A DNA stretch of 9,702 bases from Planctomycetota bacterium (GTDB lineage Bacteria > Planctomycetota > UBA1135 > UBA2386). The stretch is taken from positions 1 to 9,702 of the forward strand of contig JAEYTU010000193.1 in the NCBI GenBank assembly GCA_023433825.1, in the 5' to 3' direction. The notes beneath the pieces are model-generated. The model had not been told where the DNA came from and did no database searches. It was given only the letters and a program-made list of their open reading frames with translations. A program made the position numbers and the translations under genes. Below, piece after piece: positions 1-7,099 of the stretch (positions within the stretch are counted from its first letter, which is position 1; every line of letters begins with the position of its first letter).

Positions 1-1
1 G

Positions 2-1513
2 TCCCTCGGCAACGGCGTGTTCCGCTGGAGCACGGACGCATTCACGATCCCCGCGACGCGCACGGTCAGTGGTCGCGCGGAGCTGGTGACCGACGGCGTG
101 TTTCGGTTCGCCGAGTTCGTGCTCCCGGCCGATCGCACGGTCGTCTTCGAAGGCTCGCGGCCGGTCCAGATCTACGTTCGCGGTCGCGTGGACATTCGCG
201 GACGTGTCGTCGCGAACGGCGAAGACCTGGCGCTGCATTCGCCTCAGTCGTTGCAGGGTCAGCTCGGCAGCAAGGGCGGACCTGGTGCGGCAAGTGGCGG
301 GCGTGGTGCCTACATGCCGAGTGGGACCGGCGCAGGTCCGCTCTACGACGGCGGCGATGGCGCCGACGTCATGCTGCTCGCTGGGCATGCCTACGCGACG
401 ACGCGCTTCGGAACCGGTGGTCGCGGTTCGAGTCTGGTGCCGACGTCGGGGCTGAACGCATCGATCACGTTCAACGGACTCGGCAGCATCACGTCGGCGA
501 TGATCGCGGCCGGTGGTGGTGGCGGCGGCTACGTCGGATCGGGAGCTGCGGGACTCGCAGTGTTCAATGGAACGGCGCCGGCAAGTGATCGCGGCGCGCC
601 CGCGGCGGGTGGAACCGGGTTCACGCTGTTCCCGCTGCCGCAAGCGATCGCGGGGACCCAGCGGCTCGAACATTTCCTGATCGGTGGCTCGGGCGGCGGC
701 GGCGGTGGTGGGCATCCGTTCTTCTCGATCATCAACAGCCCGCCGCAGTGGAAGTCCGGCGCGGGAGGTTCCGGCGGTGGCGGCGCGATCGCGTTCCGCG
801 TCGGCGGTTCGCTGAACGTCGCGAGTGGAGCATCGATCGAAGCGCGCGGCGGCGATGGCGTGCAATTGGTCAGAGCGCCACCGCCAGCGCCGGGCGGCGG
901 TGGTTCGGGCGGGTCGATCGTGCTGCAGGTCGCCGGCGACGTAGTGCAAGCGGGCACGCTGCAAGTGCGCGGTGGCCTCGGCGGCCGAGTGAACGACCGC
1001 ATCGCGTTCCTCGTCGAGACGGTAGGAGGCCATGGTGCTCCCGGCTTCGCGCGGCTCGAAGTCGATCGACCGCAGCCGCCGCTCGCGCTGATCGGGATCG
1101 TCGATCCACCGGCGGGAACCGCCGCCGTGGACACGTTGACCGATCGTGACACGCAGAGCGGCTTTCAATCGAAGTGGTACTGGTCCGATCTGCCGCTGCT
1201 CGTCGAGTGGCAGTCGGTCGTGATCGACGCGACGGTCGGCGGATTGCCCGTTCGATTCAGCGACGTCGGCTTCCCCGGTGTGCGCCCGGGTCCCGGGCAG
1301 CCGGTGCAGCTCTGGTTGCAGGGCGCGCGTTTCGATCCAGCAACCGGCCAGCTGATCCCGGGCAGCGAAGGTCCGTGGCGCAGTGGCGTCACCGAACCGG
1401 GCGGCTCGCTGAACTCCGACGGAGCGACGGCTGTCCGCTTCCAGCTCGTCGGTGATCGCAGCATCGCCGGCGAGGTCGTCGTGCAGCGAGTGACGATCGC
1501 GTATCGACGCTGA
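2..1513 (+). CDS. Glycine-rich secreted protein, C-terminal part (5' end outside window)
   Basis: The reading frame is open from the first full codon at position 2 to a TGA at 1511-1513, giving 503 visible residues. A GTG at 17 is in frame but is not the likely start: the codons before it continue the alignment with the neighbouring paralogue, so the gene begins before the window. The visible part starts with beta-rich sequence (TIPATRTVSG, VTDGVFRF, VRGRVDIRGRVVANG). It continues with glycine clusters (AAGGGGGGY, IGGSGGGGGGG, PAPGGGGSGG) separated by beta-strand-like rungs such as GASIEARGGDG, and ends with a non-repetitive tail containing SKWYW and ARFDPATGQLIPGSEGPW. I recall similar sequences, all uncharacterised, from planctomycete genomes. 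A role as a secreted structural, adhesive or surface protein is inferred; no catalytic motif is seen. The missing N-terminal half may resemble the Kelch half of the downstream gene. Identity of the gene as coding is secure, function is not. Confidence 0.9.
   Translation, partial: SLGNGVFRWSTDAFTIPATRTVSGRAELVTDGVFRFAEFVLPADRTVVFEGSRPVQIYVRGRVDIRGRVVANGEDLALHSPQSLQGQLGSKGGPGAASGGRGAYMPSGTGAGPLYDGGDGADVMLLAGHAYATTRFGTGGRGSSLVPTSGLNASITFNGLGSITSAMIAAGGGGGGYVGSGAAGLAVFNGTAPASDRGAPAAGGTGFTLFPLPQAIAGTQRLEHFLIGGSGGGGGGGHPFFSIINSPPQWKSGAGGSGGGGAIAFRVGGSLNVASGASIEARGGDGVQLVRAPPPAPGGGGSGGSIVLQVAGDVVQAGTLQVRGGLGGRVNDRIAFLVETVGGHGAPGFARLEVDRPQPPLALIGIVDPPAGTAAVDTLTDRDTQSGFQSKWYWSDLPLLVEWQSVVIDATVGGLPVRFSDVGFPGVRPGPGQPVQLWLQGARFDPATGQLIPGSEGPWRSGVTEPGGSLNSDGATAVRFQLVGDRSIAGEVVVQRVTIAYRR
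17..1510 (+). repeat. Direct duplication, copy 1 (glycine-rich region)
   Basis: This segment encodes the same 498-residue module as 3224-4717. Matching anchors lie at a constant offset of 3207 bases: the RWSTD/VWNTD tryptophan at 26 and 3233, the AMIAAGG methionine at 500 and 3707, the HFLIGG isoleucine at 680 and 3887, and the SKWYW lysine at 1172 and 4379. My hand alignment gives about 353 identical residues of 498 and needs no gap. Copy 1 may extend upstream of the window. Confidence 0.93.
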
Positions 1514-1573
1514 CTCCACCCCTTGCCGGCATCGCTCGGCGCTCGCACGCTGCGCCACCTCCCCCTCTCGTCC

Positions 1574-1600
1574 GCAGGACCGTCGCCCCGCGGCTCCTGC
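1574..1600 (+). other. Hairpin in the leader of the Kelch/glycine-rich gene
   Basis: Within the 111-base gap between the two plus-strand genes, GCAGGA (1574-1579) followed by CCG (1580-1582) can pair with CGG (1591-1593) and TCCTGC (1595-1600). This gives nine base pairs with a single bulged C at 1594 and an eight-base loop. It lies 25 bases upstream of the ATG at 1625. No T-run follows, so it could be either an intergenic terminator of the upstream gene or a leader structure. Chance is a real possibility at this GC content. I see no clear promoter in the remainder of 1514-1624. Confidence 0.3.
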
Positions 1601-1610
1601 ACTGCGACCA

Positions 1611-1617
1611 AGAAGGA
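1611..1617 (+). promoter_or_regulatory. Ribosome binding site deciding the start at 1625
   Basis: AGAAGGA ends seven bases before the ATG at 1625. It supports that start over the in-frame TTG at 1523, which would add 34 residues rich in Pro, Arg and Ser ahead of a normal signal peptide. Confidence 0.7.
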
Positions 1618-1624
1618 TCGCTCG

Positions 1625-4600
1625 ATGACGACTCGTTCCAAGGCAGCCGTTCGCACGGCTGCCGGCGCGCTCTGCGCGATTGCGTTCACGACGTTCGTGT
1701 GCGCGCAAACGGTGCCGCCACTCGATTGGCAAGTGCGCCAACTCGGCGCGACGCCACGCATCGATCACGCGATGGCGTATCTCGACACGACGCGGACGAC
1801 CTACGTCTTCGGCGGGTCGGACAGTGAAACGTCGCCGCCGTCCGACGCGTTCTTCGCGTTCGACGGCGTGCAGTACCGAGCGTTGTTCCCGACACCGCGA
1901 CCGTCGGCGCGGCGCGGACACACGCTGATCGAGTATCCGGCACGCCGCTGCCTCGTGCTGTTCGGCGGCCGCGACGCGAACGGCGCGCTGCTGAACGACA
2001 CGTGGGAATGGGACGGCACGACGTGGACGCAGATCGCGACGGCACTGGCGCCGAGCCCGCGGGAAGGTCACGCGACGGCGCTCGATCACGGCTTCGACCG
2101 CGTCGTCCTGTTCGGTGGCGAGACGAGCGCCGGGGTCGACGCTCAGACCTGGGCCTACGACGGCACGACGTGGGCGCCGGTCGCGGGGACCCCGCCGCCG
2201 GCGCGCAGGGACCATGTCATGTCGACGGTCGTGGCCGTTGGGGGTGGGCTACGCACCGTGCTGTTCGGCGGGAACGACGGTCCGACGCTGCTGTGGGACA
2301 CGTGGACGTTCGACGGCATCGCGTGGACGCCGGCGATCTTGCCGCGACCACCGCAGGGGCGTCGCGACGCGACGATGGTGTTCCACTCGATCCTCAATGC
2401 GCCGCTGCTGCTCGGCGGCTCCGACGCGAACGGTGAACTCGCCGACGCGTGGCAGCTCGTCCCGTCGATCTCGTGGGCGAGAGTCCCGATGACGACATCG
2501 GGGCTTGGACGTCGCACGCGTCACGCGGCGACGTTCGATCGCTCGCGCAACCTCGTCGTCGTGCACGGTGGTATCGGGACGCAGAGCGTGTCCTTCAGTC
2601 AGTTGTTCGAGGGACGGCTACCGGGGCTCGAAGGGAGAGCCACGTCGTTCGGTCGTCGTTGCACGACTCCGACTCCGCTCGCGATCCTGCCCTTCGGCCC
2701 CGGAGGCCCGTTGCTGCCCGGAGGTCAGGCAGCTGTTTCGGCTGTCGCCGCGACCCGCGTGACGTCGAGCGTTCTGCTGATCGGGCTCGATTCGACGCGC
2801 TTCGGCGCGCTTCTGCTGCCGCTCGATCTGACGCCGATCGGGATGACCGGCTGCGAGTTGTCGGCGAGCATCGACGCGACGATTCCGGGGCCGAACCCAG
2901 GGGTGACGGGCGTTGTCTCGATTCGCCTGCCGAACGACCCGTCGTTGGGCGGTGCGCGATTCTTCGTGCAGGCACTCGCGCCCGATGTCGCGGCGAACGC
3001 GGCCGGTCTGATGACGAGTGACGCGCTCGCGTTCCACATCGGCTTCCGTGCGACGTCGCCGCTGCCGACGGCCATCGTCGAGTCGTTCGCGAACGCGAAC
3101 CAACTCGATGCCGACGTGTCGTCCGGCACATGGAGCAACTTCGCGGCTCGCTTCGGACACCTCGGTCTCGACGGCCGCCATGGCGCGTTCGTCGCCGACG
3201 ACGGTGTGCCGGCGGGCGCGAACACGTTCGTCTGGAACACCGACGGGTTCACGATCCCGGCGTCGCGCACGGTCAGTGGCGTTGCCGAAACGGTGACCGA
3301 CGGTGTGTTCCGGTTCACGGAGTTCGTCGTGCCGGCCGATCGCACGGTCGTGTTCGTCGGTTCGCGGCCCGCGCGGATCCACGTGCGCGGTCGCGTCGAC
3401 ATCCGCGGGCGCGTCGTCGCGAATGGTCGTGATCTCGAAGTGCACAGCACCAGGGAGGTGATCGGGCAGATCGGCGGCATCGCCGGCCCCGGTGGCGGCG
3501 TCGGCGGCCGCGGCGCGTATCGCGCGAGCGGCTTCGGCACGCATCCGCTCTACGACGGTGCCGACGGCGCATCGGTGCAGTTGCTCGCGGGTCATGCGTA
3601 TGCGAATGCACAGCCCGGCACCGGCGGACGCGGATCGCTGCTGTTCCCGGCGTCGGGTTTGAATTCCGCGATCACGTACAACGGCCTCAGCGGTTCGGCG
3701 TCCGCGATGATCGCGGCCGGCGGCGGGGGTGGTGGGTACTCCGGTCCCGGTGGGCTCGGTCAGGCGCTGTTCAACAACAGCGCGATCCCCACCGACCTGG
3801 GACCGCCGGCGCCCGGTGGAACGGCGTTCCCGCTGTTCCCGCTCCCGCCAGCGATCGGTGGCATCCAGCGACTCGAGCACTTCTTGATCGGCGGCTCCGG
3901 GGGCGGCGGCGGCGGCGCGCATCCGTTCTTCTCGCTCCGTGGAGGGCTCGGATTCTGGGCTTGCGGATCCGCCGGCACCGGCGGCGGCGGTGCTCTCGCG
4001 CTGCGCGTCGGCGGGTCGCTGCAGATCGCGAGCGGCGCGTCGATCGAGGCGCGTGGTGGCGACGGGCCGCAGACGATTCCAGCTCCTCCGCCGGCGCCCG
4101 GCGGCGGCGGTTCGGGTGGATCGATCGTGCTGCAGGTCGGCGGGACCGTGACGCAACTCGGTCAACTGACGGTGCGCGGCGGCCTCGGCGGTGTCACGAA
4201 CGACCGGCTCGTGTTCAACGTCGAGACACGCGGCGGCAACGGCGCGCCGGGCTTCGCGCGCTTGGAGGTCGATCAGCCGCAACCACCGCTCGCGCTGATT
4301 GGCGCCGTCGTGCCGCCGGCGACGGCGGGTGCTGTCGACACGTTGACCGATCGCGACGCGACGAGCGGCTTCCAGTCGAAGTGGTACTGGAATGACTTGC
4401 CGGTGCTGACGCGGTGGAACGCGATCCTCGTCGAGACGACGGTCGGCGGTTTACCGGTGCGCTTCAGCGACCAGCCGAACCTCGGCGCGCAGCCGGGTCC
4501 GGGCACCCCGTTGCAGCTTTGGCTACAGGGCGCGCGTTTCGATCCGGCGACCGGCCAGTTGATCCCCGGCTCCGAGGGGCCATGGCGCACCGGCGTCGGA

Positions 4601-4723
4601 ACGTCGGCGAGCTCGTTGAACACGGACGGCGCGAACGCGATCCGATTCCAACTCGTCGGCGATCGCAGCATCGGCGGCGAAGTCGTCGTCCAGCGCGTGA
4701 CCGTTTGGCACGGGCAACCGTGA
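1625..4723 (+). CDS. Secreted Kelch-propeller / glycine-rich protein
   Basis: The product has 1032 residues from the ATG at 1625, chosen because of the AGAAGGA site and because the signal peptide then begins at residue 1 (basic n-region to R10, hydrophobic A12-F24, likely cleavage after V25-C26-A27). Six Kelch-type repeats follow with double glycines at 63/64, 114/115, 164/165, 215/216, 264/265 and 315/316, an even 50-residue period typical of a six-bladed propeller. Several are followed by NDTWEWDGTTW-like strands. Residues 340-474 form a beta domain with C346 (FGRRC) and C410 (GMTGC), also present at the end of the protein at 4760-7006. From about 485 to 900 lies a beta and glycine-rich region with clusters at 699-704, 759-764 and 826-832, then a tail with KWYW (919-922) and ARFDPATGQLIPGSEGP. 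No catalytic residues are evident. A role in carbohydrate or protein binding at the cell surface is inferred from Kelch folds only. It is a tandem paralogue of the gene upstream. Confidence 0.93.
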   Translation: MTTRSKAAVRTAAGALCAIAFTTFVCAQTVPPLDWQVRQLGATPRIDHAMAYLDTTRTTYVFGGSDSETSPPSDAFFAFDGVQYRALFPTPRPSARRGHTLIEYPARRCLVLFGGRDANGALLNDTWEWDGTTWTQIATALAPSPREGHATALDHGFDRVVLFGGETSAGVDAQTWAYDGTTWAPVAGTPPPARRDHVMSTVVAVGGGLRTVLFGGNDGPTLLWDTWTFDGIAWTPAILPRPPQGRRDATMVFHSILNAPLLLGGSDANGELADAWQLVPSISWARVPMTTSGLGRRTRHAATFDRSRNLVVVHGGIGTQSVSFSQLFEGRLPGLEGRATSFGRRCTTPTPLAILPFGPGGPLLPGGQAAVSAVAATRVTSSVLLIGLDSTRFGALLLPLDLTPIGMTGCELSASIDATIPGPNPGVTGVVSIRLPNDPSLGGARFFVQALAPDVAANAAGLMTSDALAFHIGFRATSPLPTAIVESFANANQLDADVSSGTWSNFAARFGHLGLDGRHGAFVADDGVPAGANTFVWNTDGFTIPASRTVSGVAETVTDGVFRFTEFVVPADRTVVFVGSRPARIHVRGRVDIRGRVVANGRDLEVHSTREVIGQIGGIAGPGGGVGGRGAYRASGFGTHPLYDGADGASVQLLAGHAYANAQPGTGGRGSLLFPASGLNSAITYNGLSGSASAMIAAGGGGGGYSGPGGLGQALFNNSAIPTDLGPPAPGGTAFPLFPLPPAIGGIQRLEHFLIGGSGGGGGGAHPFFSLRGGLGFWACGSAGTGGGGALALRVGGSLQIASGASIEARGGDGPQTIPAPPPAPGGGGSGGSIVLQVGGTVTQLGQLTVRGGLGGVTNDRLVFNVETRGGNGAPGFARLEVDQPQPPLALIGAVVPPATAGAVDTLTDRDATSGFQSKWYWNDLPVLTRWNAILVETTVGGLPVRFSDQPNLGAQPGPGTPLQLWLQGARFDPATGQLIPGSEGPWRTGVGTSASSLNTDGANAIRFQLVGDRSIGGEVVVQRVTVWHGQP
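3224..4717 (+). repeat. Direct duplication, copy 2 (glycine-rich region)
   Basis: This is the counterpart of 17-1510, offset by 3207 bases and gap-free at the protein level. The copies differ mainly in short patches: DLEVHSTREVIGQIGG against DLALHSPQSLQGQLGS, and a segment at 3935-3979 against 728-772 where most residues differ but length and one tryptophan are kept. The two extreme C-termini diverge (VTVWHGQP here, VTIAYRR in copy 1). Confidence 0.93.
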
Positions 4724-4762
4724 TCGTCTGACGGCCGCGCGCCCCCGCGCGCTTCGCGATCA
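4721..4762. terminator. Candidate bidirectional terminator between convergent genes
   Basis: TGATCG (4721-4726) is the exact reverse complement of CGATCA (4757-4762). These arms include the TGA stop of the plus-strand gene and the TGA stop of the minus-strand gene. Inside, GCGCGC (4737-4742) and GCGCGC (4747-4752) pair around a CCCC loop. A competing pairing exists between GTCTGACG (4726-4733) and CGTCAGAC (4775-4782). There is no T-run on either side, so an intrinsic terminator of the classical kind is not proven. Position between two convergent stops makes a shared termination or 3'-end-stabilising structure plausible. Confidence 0.4.
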
Positions 4763-7006
4763 CCGCACCGGGGTCGTCAGACCTTCGGACGCGTGGAGCG
4801 CGCTCGTCCCGACTTGCAGGAACTGCCAATGGACCGATCCGCCGAACGTCGTCGACGGCAGCGGGAACCGCGCGCGGAACGTCCCGATCGAGTCGGACGC
4901 GCCGCTCGCGGCGACGACCAACGGCGTCGGAGCGATGAGCAGGAAGCAGCCCGCGGACGCCGGCAGCGGTAGCGGCGTCGCGGCCGGAGCCGGCGACAGC
5001 AGCAGCAGCGTCGTGCGGTTCGGCTGCCCCTGCAGCAGCACCACTTGAACGTCGTCGTCGCCGGCCAGGAACCGGTTGCCCGCACTCCGCGATGCCGCGC
5101 GAATTCGACCCCCGCAGGGTGTCCCGAACGTCGTTGGCACCTCGCTGCCGGCCGCGTACTCGGCGAGTCGCACTTCTGCCTGCTGCGCGTGACGCCCGAA
5201 CGCGATCAGGTGGCGTTGTCGATCGTCGTCGAAGCAGACACCGGCGCCGGTCGGAGTGTCGCCGGTCGCGCGCGGATGCACTGTGACGCGATCGCCGACG
5301 CGACCGTCGGCGCCGAGCCGCGCGAGCTGCAATCCGACTTCGGTGTCCTGCCAGACCACCGACCAGAGCGACTGCGTCAGCGAGTCGAACGCGAATCCCC
5401 GATCGAGGTCGACGCGAAGCCGCAGCGTCGGAACTTCCGCGACGGTCTCGGTCGCGATGCCGTTCGCGATGCCGTCGGCCTGCCAGTCGAAGCGGTACGA
5501 GCGCAGGCGCGTCCCGTAGACGATCCCGTTCTTGACCGTCGTCTGGCGGTCGAGCCACGTCGCGATGTAACGACCGGCGCCGCCTTCGACGCGCGGGTAG
5601 ACGTTCTGGTAGCCGCCGGTGTTGGTGCCGAAGCGATGGTGACCCGTCGTCGTGCCGTCGTTTCGAACCTGACGACAGAAGACGCGCCACATCGTCGACG
5701 CGGCGTTCGAGTGCTCTTGCCAGGTCAGCATCCACGGGGTCGCCGCCCCGGAGTTGCTCCGAGCGAGGCTCGGGTTCTCGGCGTCGATCGTGCCGTTGCC
5801 GGCCAACACGCGCTGGTTCGTGAACGTCAGTGTCACGCCATCGAGCACACAGCCGAGGACGACCGACGTGTCGGTGTTCGTCGCAGTGCTCGCGACGTCG
5901 CGCCGCCACGCGAGGTAAGCGCGCGTTCCGGCGTCGTTGCCGGGAGTGCCGGCGATCGTCGGCGTCGCGTCCTGACTGTCGACCGGTGGCGAGACGTGCA
6001 ACGTCGTGCCGCCATTGTGGACTCGACCAGCGCGCGGGTGGACGTAGACGCGAACGCGACTGGCACCGAACGGCGTCGACGTTCGCTGGAACGCGATCGC
6101 ATACCGATCTGCGCCACCGATGAAGCAGACGCTCGGGAGCGTCGTGCTGTTCGACGCGACGATGTCGGTCCAGATCGGAACCGAGGACTGCAACTCGTCC
6201 GTGACGATGCGACCGAACGCGTCGTAGTCGGAGGCCGACGACGCGCGGCTGTAGACGACGAGAATCTCGTTCGTCTCGTCGTCCCGCACGACGTCGACCG
6301 TGCCGATCCGGTCGGCACCGGCTTCGACGACGACGTTCCGGATCAGCGGGTCGACGACGACCGGATACGTCGCCGACGCGAGGAACGCGCGGTCGACGAG
6401 CAACTCGATCGTCTGCGAGCGCGCACCGATCGGAACGACGATCGTGCGGCCGATCGCGTCGTACGCGATCGCAGTGCCGTACTCGATCACGGGTCGACCC
6501 GCATCGTCGGTGAAGGTCAGCGGTGCATTCCGCAGCGGACTCTCAGGGATCGCGAGTGGCGTCTCGACGAAGCCGACGATCCGGAGGTCGCCATCGCGCG
6601 CTGGACGAGCGCGGAGCACGAACGTCTGCTCGACGCCGTCTTCGCGCACGTCGTACGCCTCGGTGATCACGGGTCCGTGGTCGCGTTCGAAGCGGGCCTG
6701 CGTGTAGCGCGTTCGCACCTCGAACGTGTTGCCGTCGACGTCGACGCCGTCGACCACGAAGCGTGTCGAACCCCAGCGCAGCGGGAGGTTGTGCGGACGG
6801 TTGCTTCCGAGCACTGGATAGAACGTGAAGCCGTCGTGGAACGACGCCTTGTAGTCCGTTCCGGCCGCCCAGATGCCGCCGCCTCCGAGGTCGGGATCCG
6901 CTTCGGCGACGTGGATCGGCACGACGAAGCGTTGCGGCAGTTGCGCCGCGAGAGCGGGAGTGAGCGCGAGCGCGAGGCTCGCGACGAGGAGGGAGTGATG
7001 TTTCAT
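4760..7006 (-). CDS. Secreted beta-propeller protein with C-terminal two-cysteine domain
   Basis: The product has 748 residues. It starts with a clear signal peptide: MKHH, then a hydrophobic stretch to L19, with cleavage likely near A20/A21. Residues about 25-225 form a beta-rich N-terminal domain ending in TYPVVVDPL (213-221), a motif I associate with secreted repeat proteins of planctomycetes and myxobacteria. Seven short hydrophobic strands then recur: ILVVYSR (248), YAIAFQR (302), AYLAWRR (363), WMLTWQE (425), YIATWLD (480), WSVVWQD (548) and HLIAFGR (599). The spacing of about 50-70 residues suggests a seven-bladed propeller. The last 120 residues contain TFGTPC (C631) and AGCFLL (C687), the same domain type found inside the convergent Kelch gene. 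No enzymatic motif is visible and function is unknown. The ribosome site is weak: a GAGGGG about 13 bases upstream lies in a hairpin. The aldo/keto reductase gene lies 93 bases upstream on the same strand. Confidence 0.91.
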   Translation of the reverse strand: MKHHSLLVASLALALTPALAAQLPQRFVVPIHVAEADPDLGGGGIWAAGTDYKASFHDGFTFYPVLGSNRPHNLPLRWGSTRFVVDGVDVDGNTFEVRTRYTQARFERDHGPVITEAYDVREDGVEQTFVLRARPARDGDLRIVGFVETPLAIPESPLRNAPLTFTDDAGRPVIEYGTAIAYDAIGRTIVVPIGARSQTIELLVDRAFLASATYPVVVDPLIRNVVVEAGADRIGTVDVVRDDETNEILVVYSRASSASDYDAFGRIVTDELQSSVPIWTDIVASNSTTLPSVCFIGGADRYAIAFQRTSTPFGASRVRVYVHPRAGRVHNGGTTLHVSPPVDSQDATPTIAGTPGNDAGTRAYLAWRRDVASTATNTDTSVVLGCVLDGVTLTFTNQRVLAGNGTIDAENPSLARSNSGAATPWMLTWQEHSNAASTMWRVFCRQVRNDGTTTGHHRFGTNTGGYQNVYPRVEGGAGRYIATWLDRQTTVKNGIVYGTRLRSYRFDWQADGIANGIATETVAEVPTLRLRVDLDRGFAFDSLTQSLWSVVWQDTEVGLQLARLGADGRVGDRVTVHPRATGDTPTGAGVCFDDDRQRHLIAFGRHAQQAEVRLAEYAAGSEVPTTFGTPCGGRIRAASRSAGNRFLAGDDDVQVVLLQGQPNRTTLLLLSPAPAATPLPLPASAGCFLLIAPTPLVVAASGASDSIGTFRARFPLPSTTFGGSVHWQFLQVGTSALHASEGLTTPVR

Positions 7007-7011
7007 CGTTG

Positions 7012-7034
7012 GTTCCGCCCCTCAGGGCGCGAAC
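7012..7034 (-). other. Hairpin just upstream of the secreted propeller gene
   Basis: Read on the plus strand, GTTC (7012-7015) and CGCCC (7016-7020) pair with GGGCG (7025-7029) and GAAC (7031-7034). There is one bulged C at 7030 and a four-base loop. The structure ends five bases before the ATG at 7006 and includes the only GAGGGG that could serve as ribosome binding site. It may affect translation of the gene at 4760-7006 or end transcripts of the reductase gene. No T-run is present. Nothing else stands out in 7035-7099 apart from a 10-base palindrome GTGGCGCCAC at 7066-7075. Confidence 0.3.
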
Positions 7035-7099
7035 CAGCGCCGCCACCGGCCATCGAATTCGCGAAGTGGCGCCACGCGAGCGGCCGGGTCACGTTCCGT

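Noticed and set aside
529..1152. A Pro-rich 207-codon minus-strand frame (PPPPPPPEPP-like)
   Set aside because: The proline runs are simply the reverse complement of glycine codons in the real gene on the plus strand.
1523..1624. Start of the Kelch gene at the TTG at 1523
   Set aside because: It would put 34 residues before a standard signal peptide, and no ribosome site precedes it, whereas the ATG at 1625 has one.
3700..4150. Glycine-codon runs (GGC/GGT) as a DNA-level satellite or regulatory repeat
   Set aside because: The codons vary synonymously, and the pattern is explained by conserved glycine runs in the protein of both paralogues.
2618..4282. A 554-codon minus-strand open frame inside the Kelch/glycine-rich gene
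   Set aside because: The product is Arg/Ala-rich with no recognisable motif, and it lies opposite well-conserved coding sequence. It is a composition artefact.
4464..5909. A 481-codon minus-strand open frame crossing the convergent gap
   Set aside because: It overlaps the secreted propeller gene in another frame on the same strand and the end of the Kelch gene on the other strand. Its translation is an Arg-rich low-complexity sequence.
7066..7075. Perfect 10-bp palindrome GTGGCGCCAC between the reductase and the secreted propeller gene
   Set aside because: It is short, has no spacer for a stable loop, and such palindromes are expected by chance in GC-rich DNA. There is no evidence that it is an operator or terminator.
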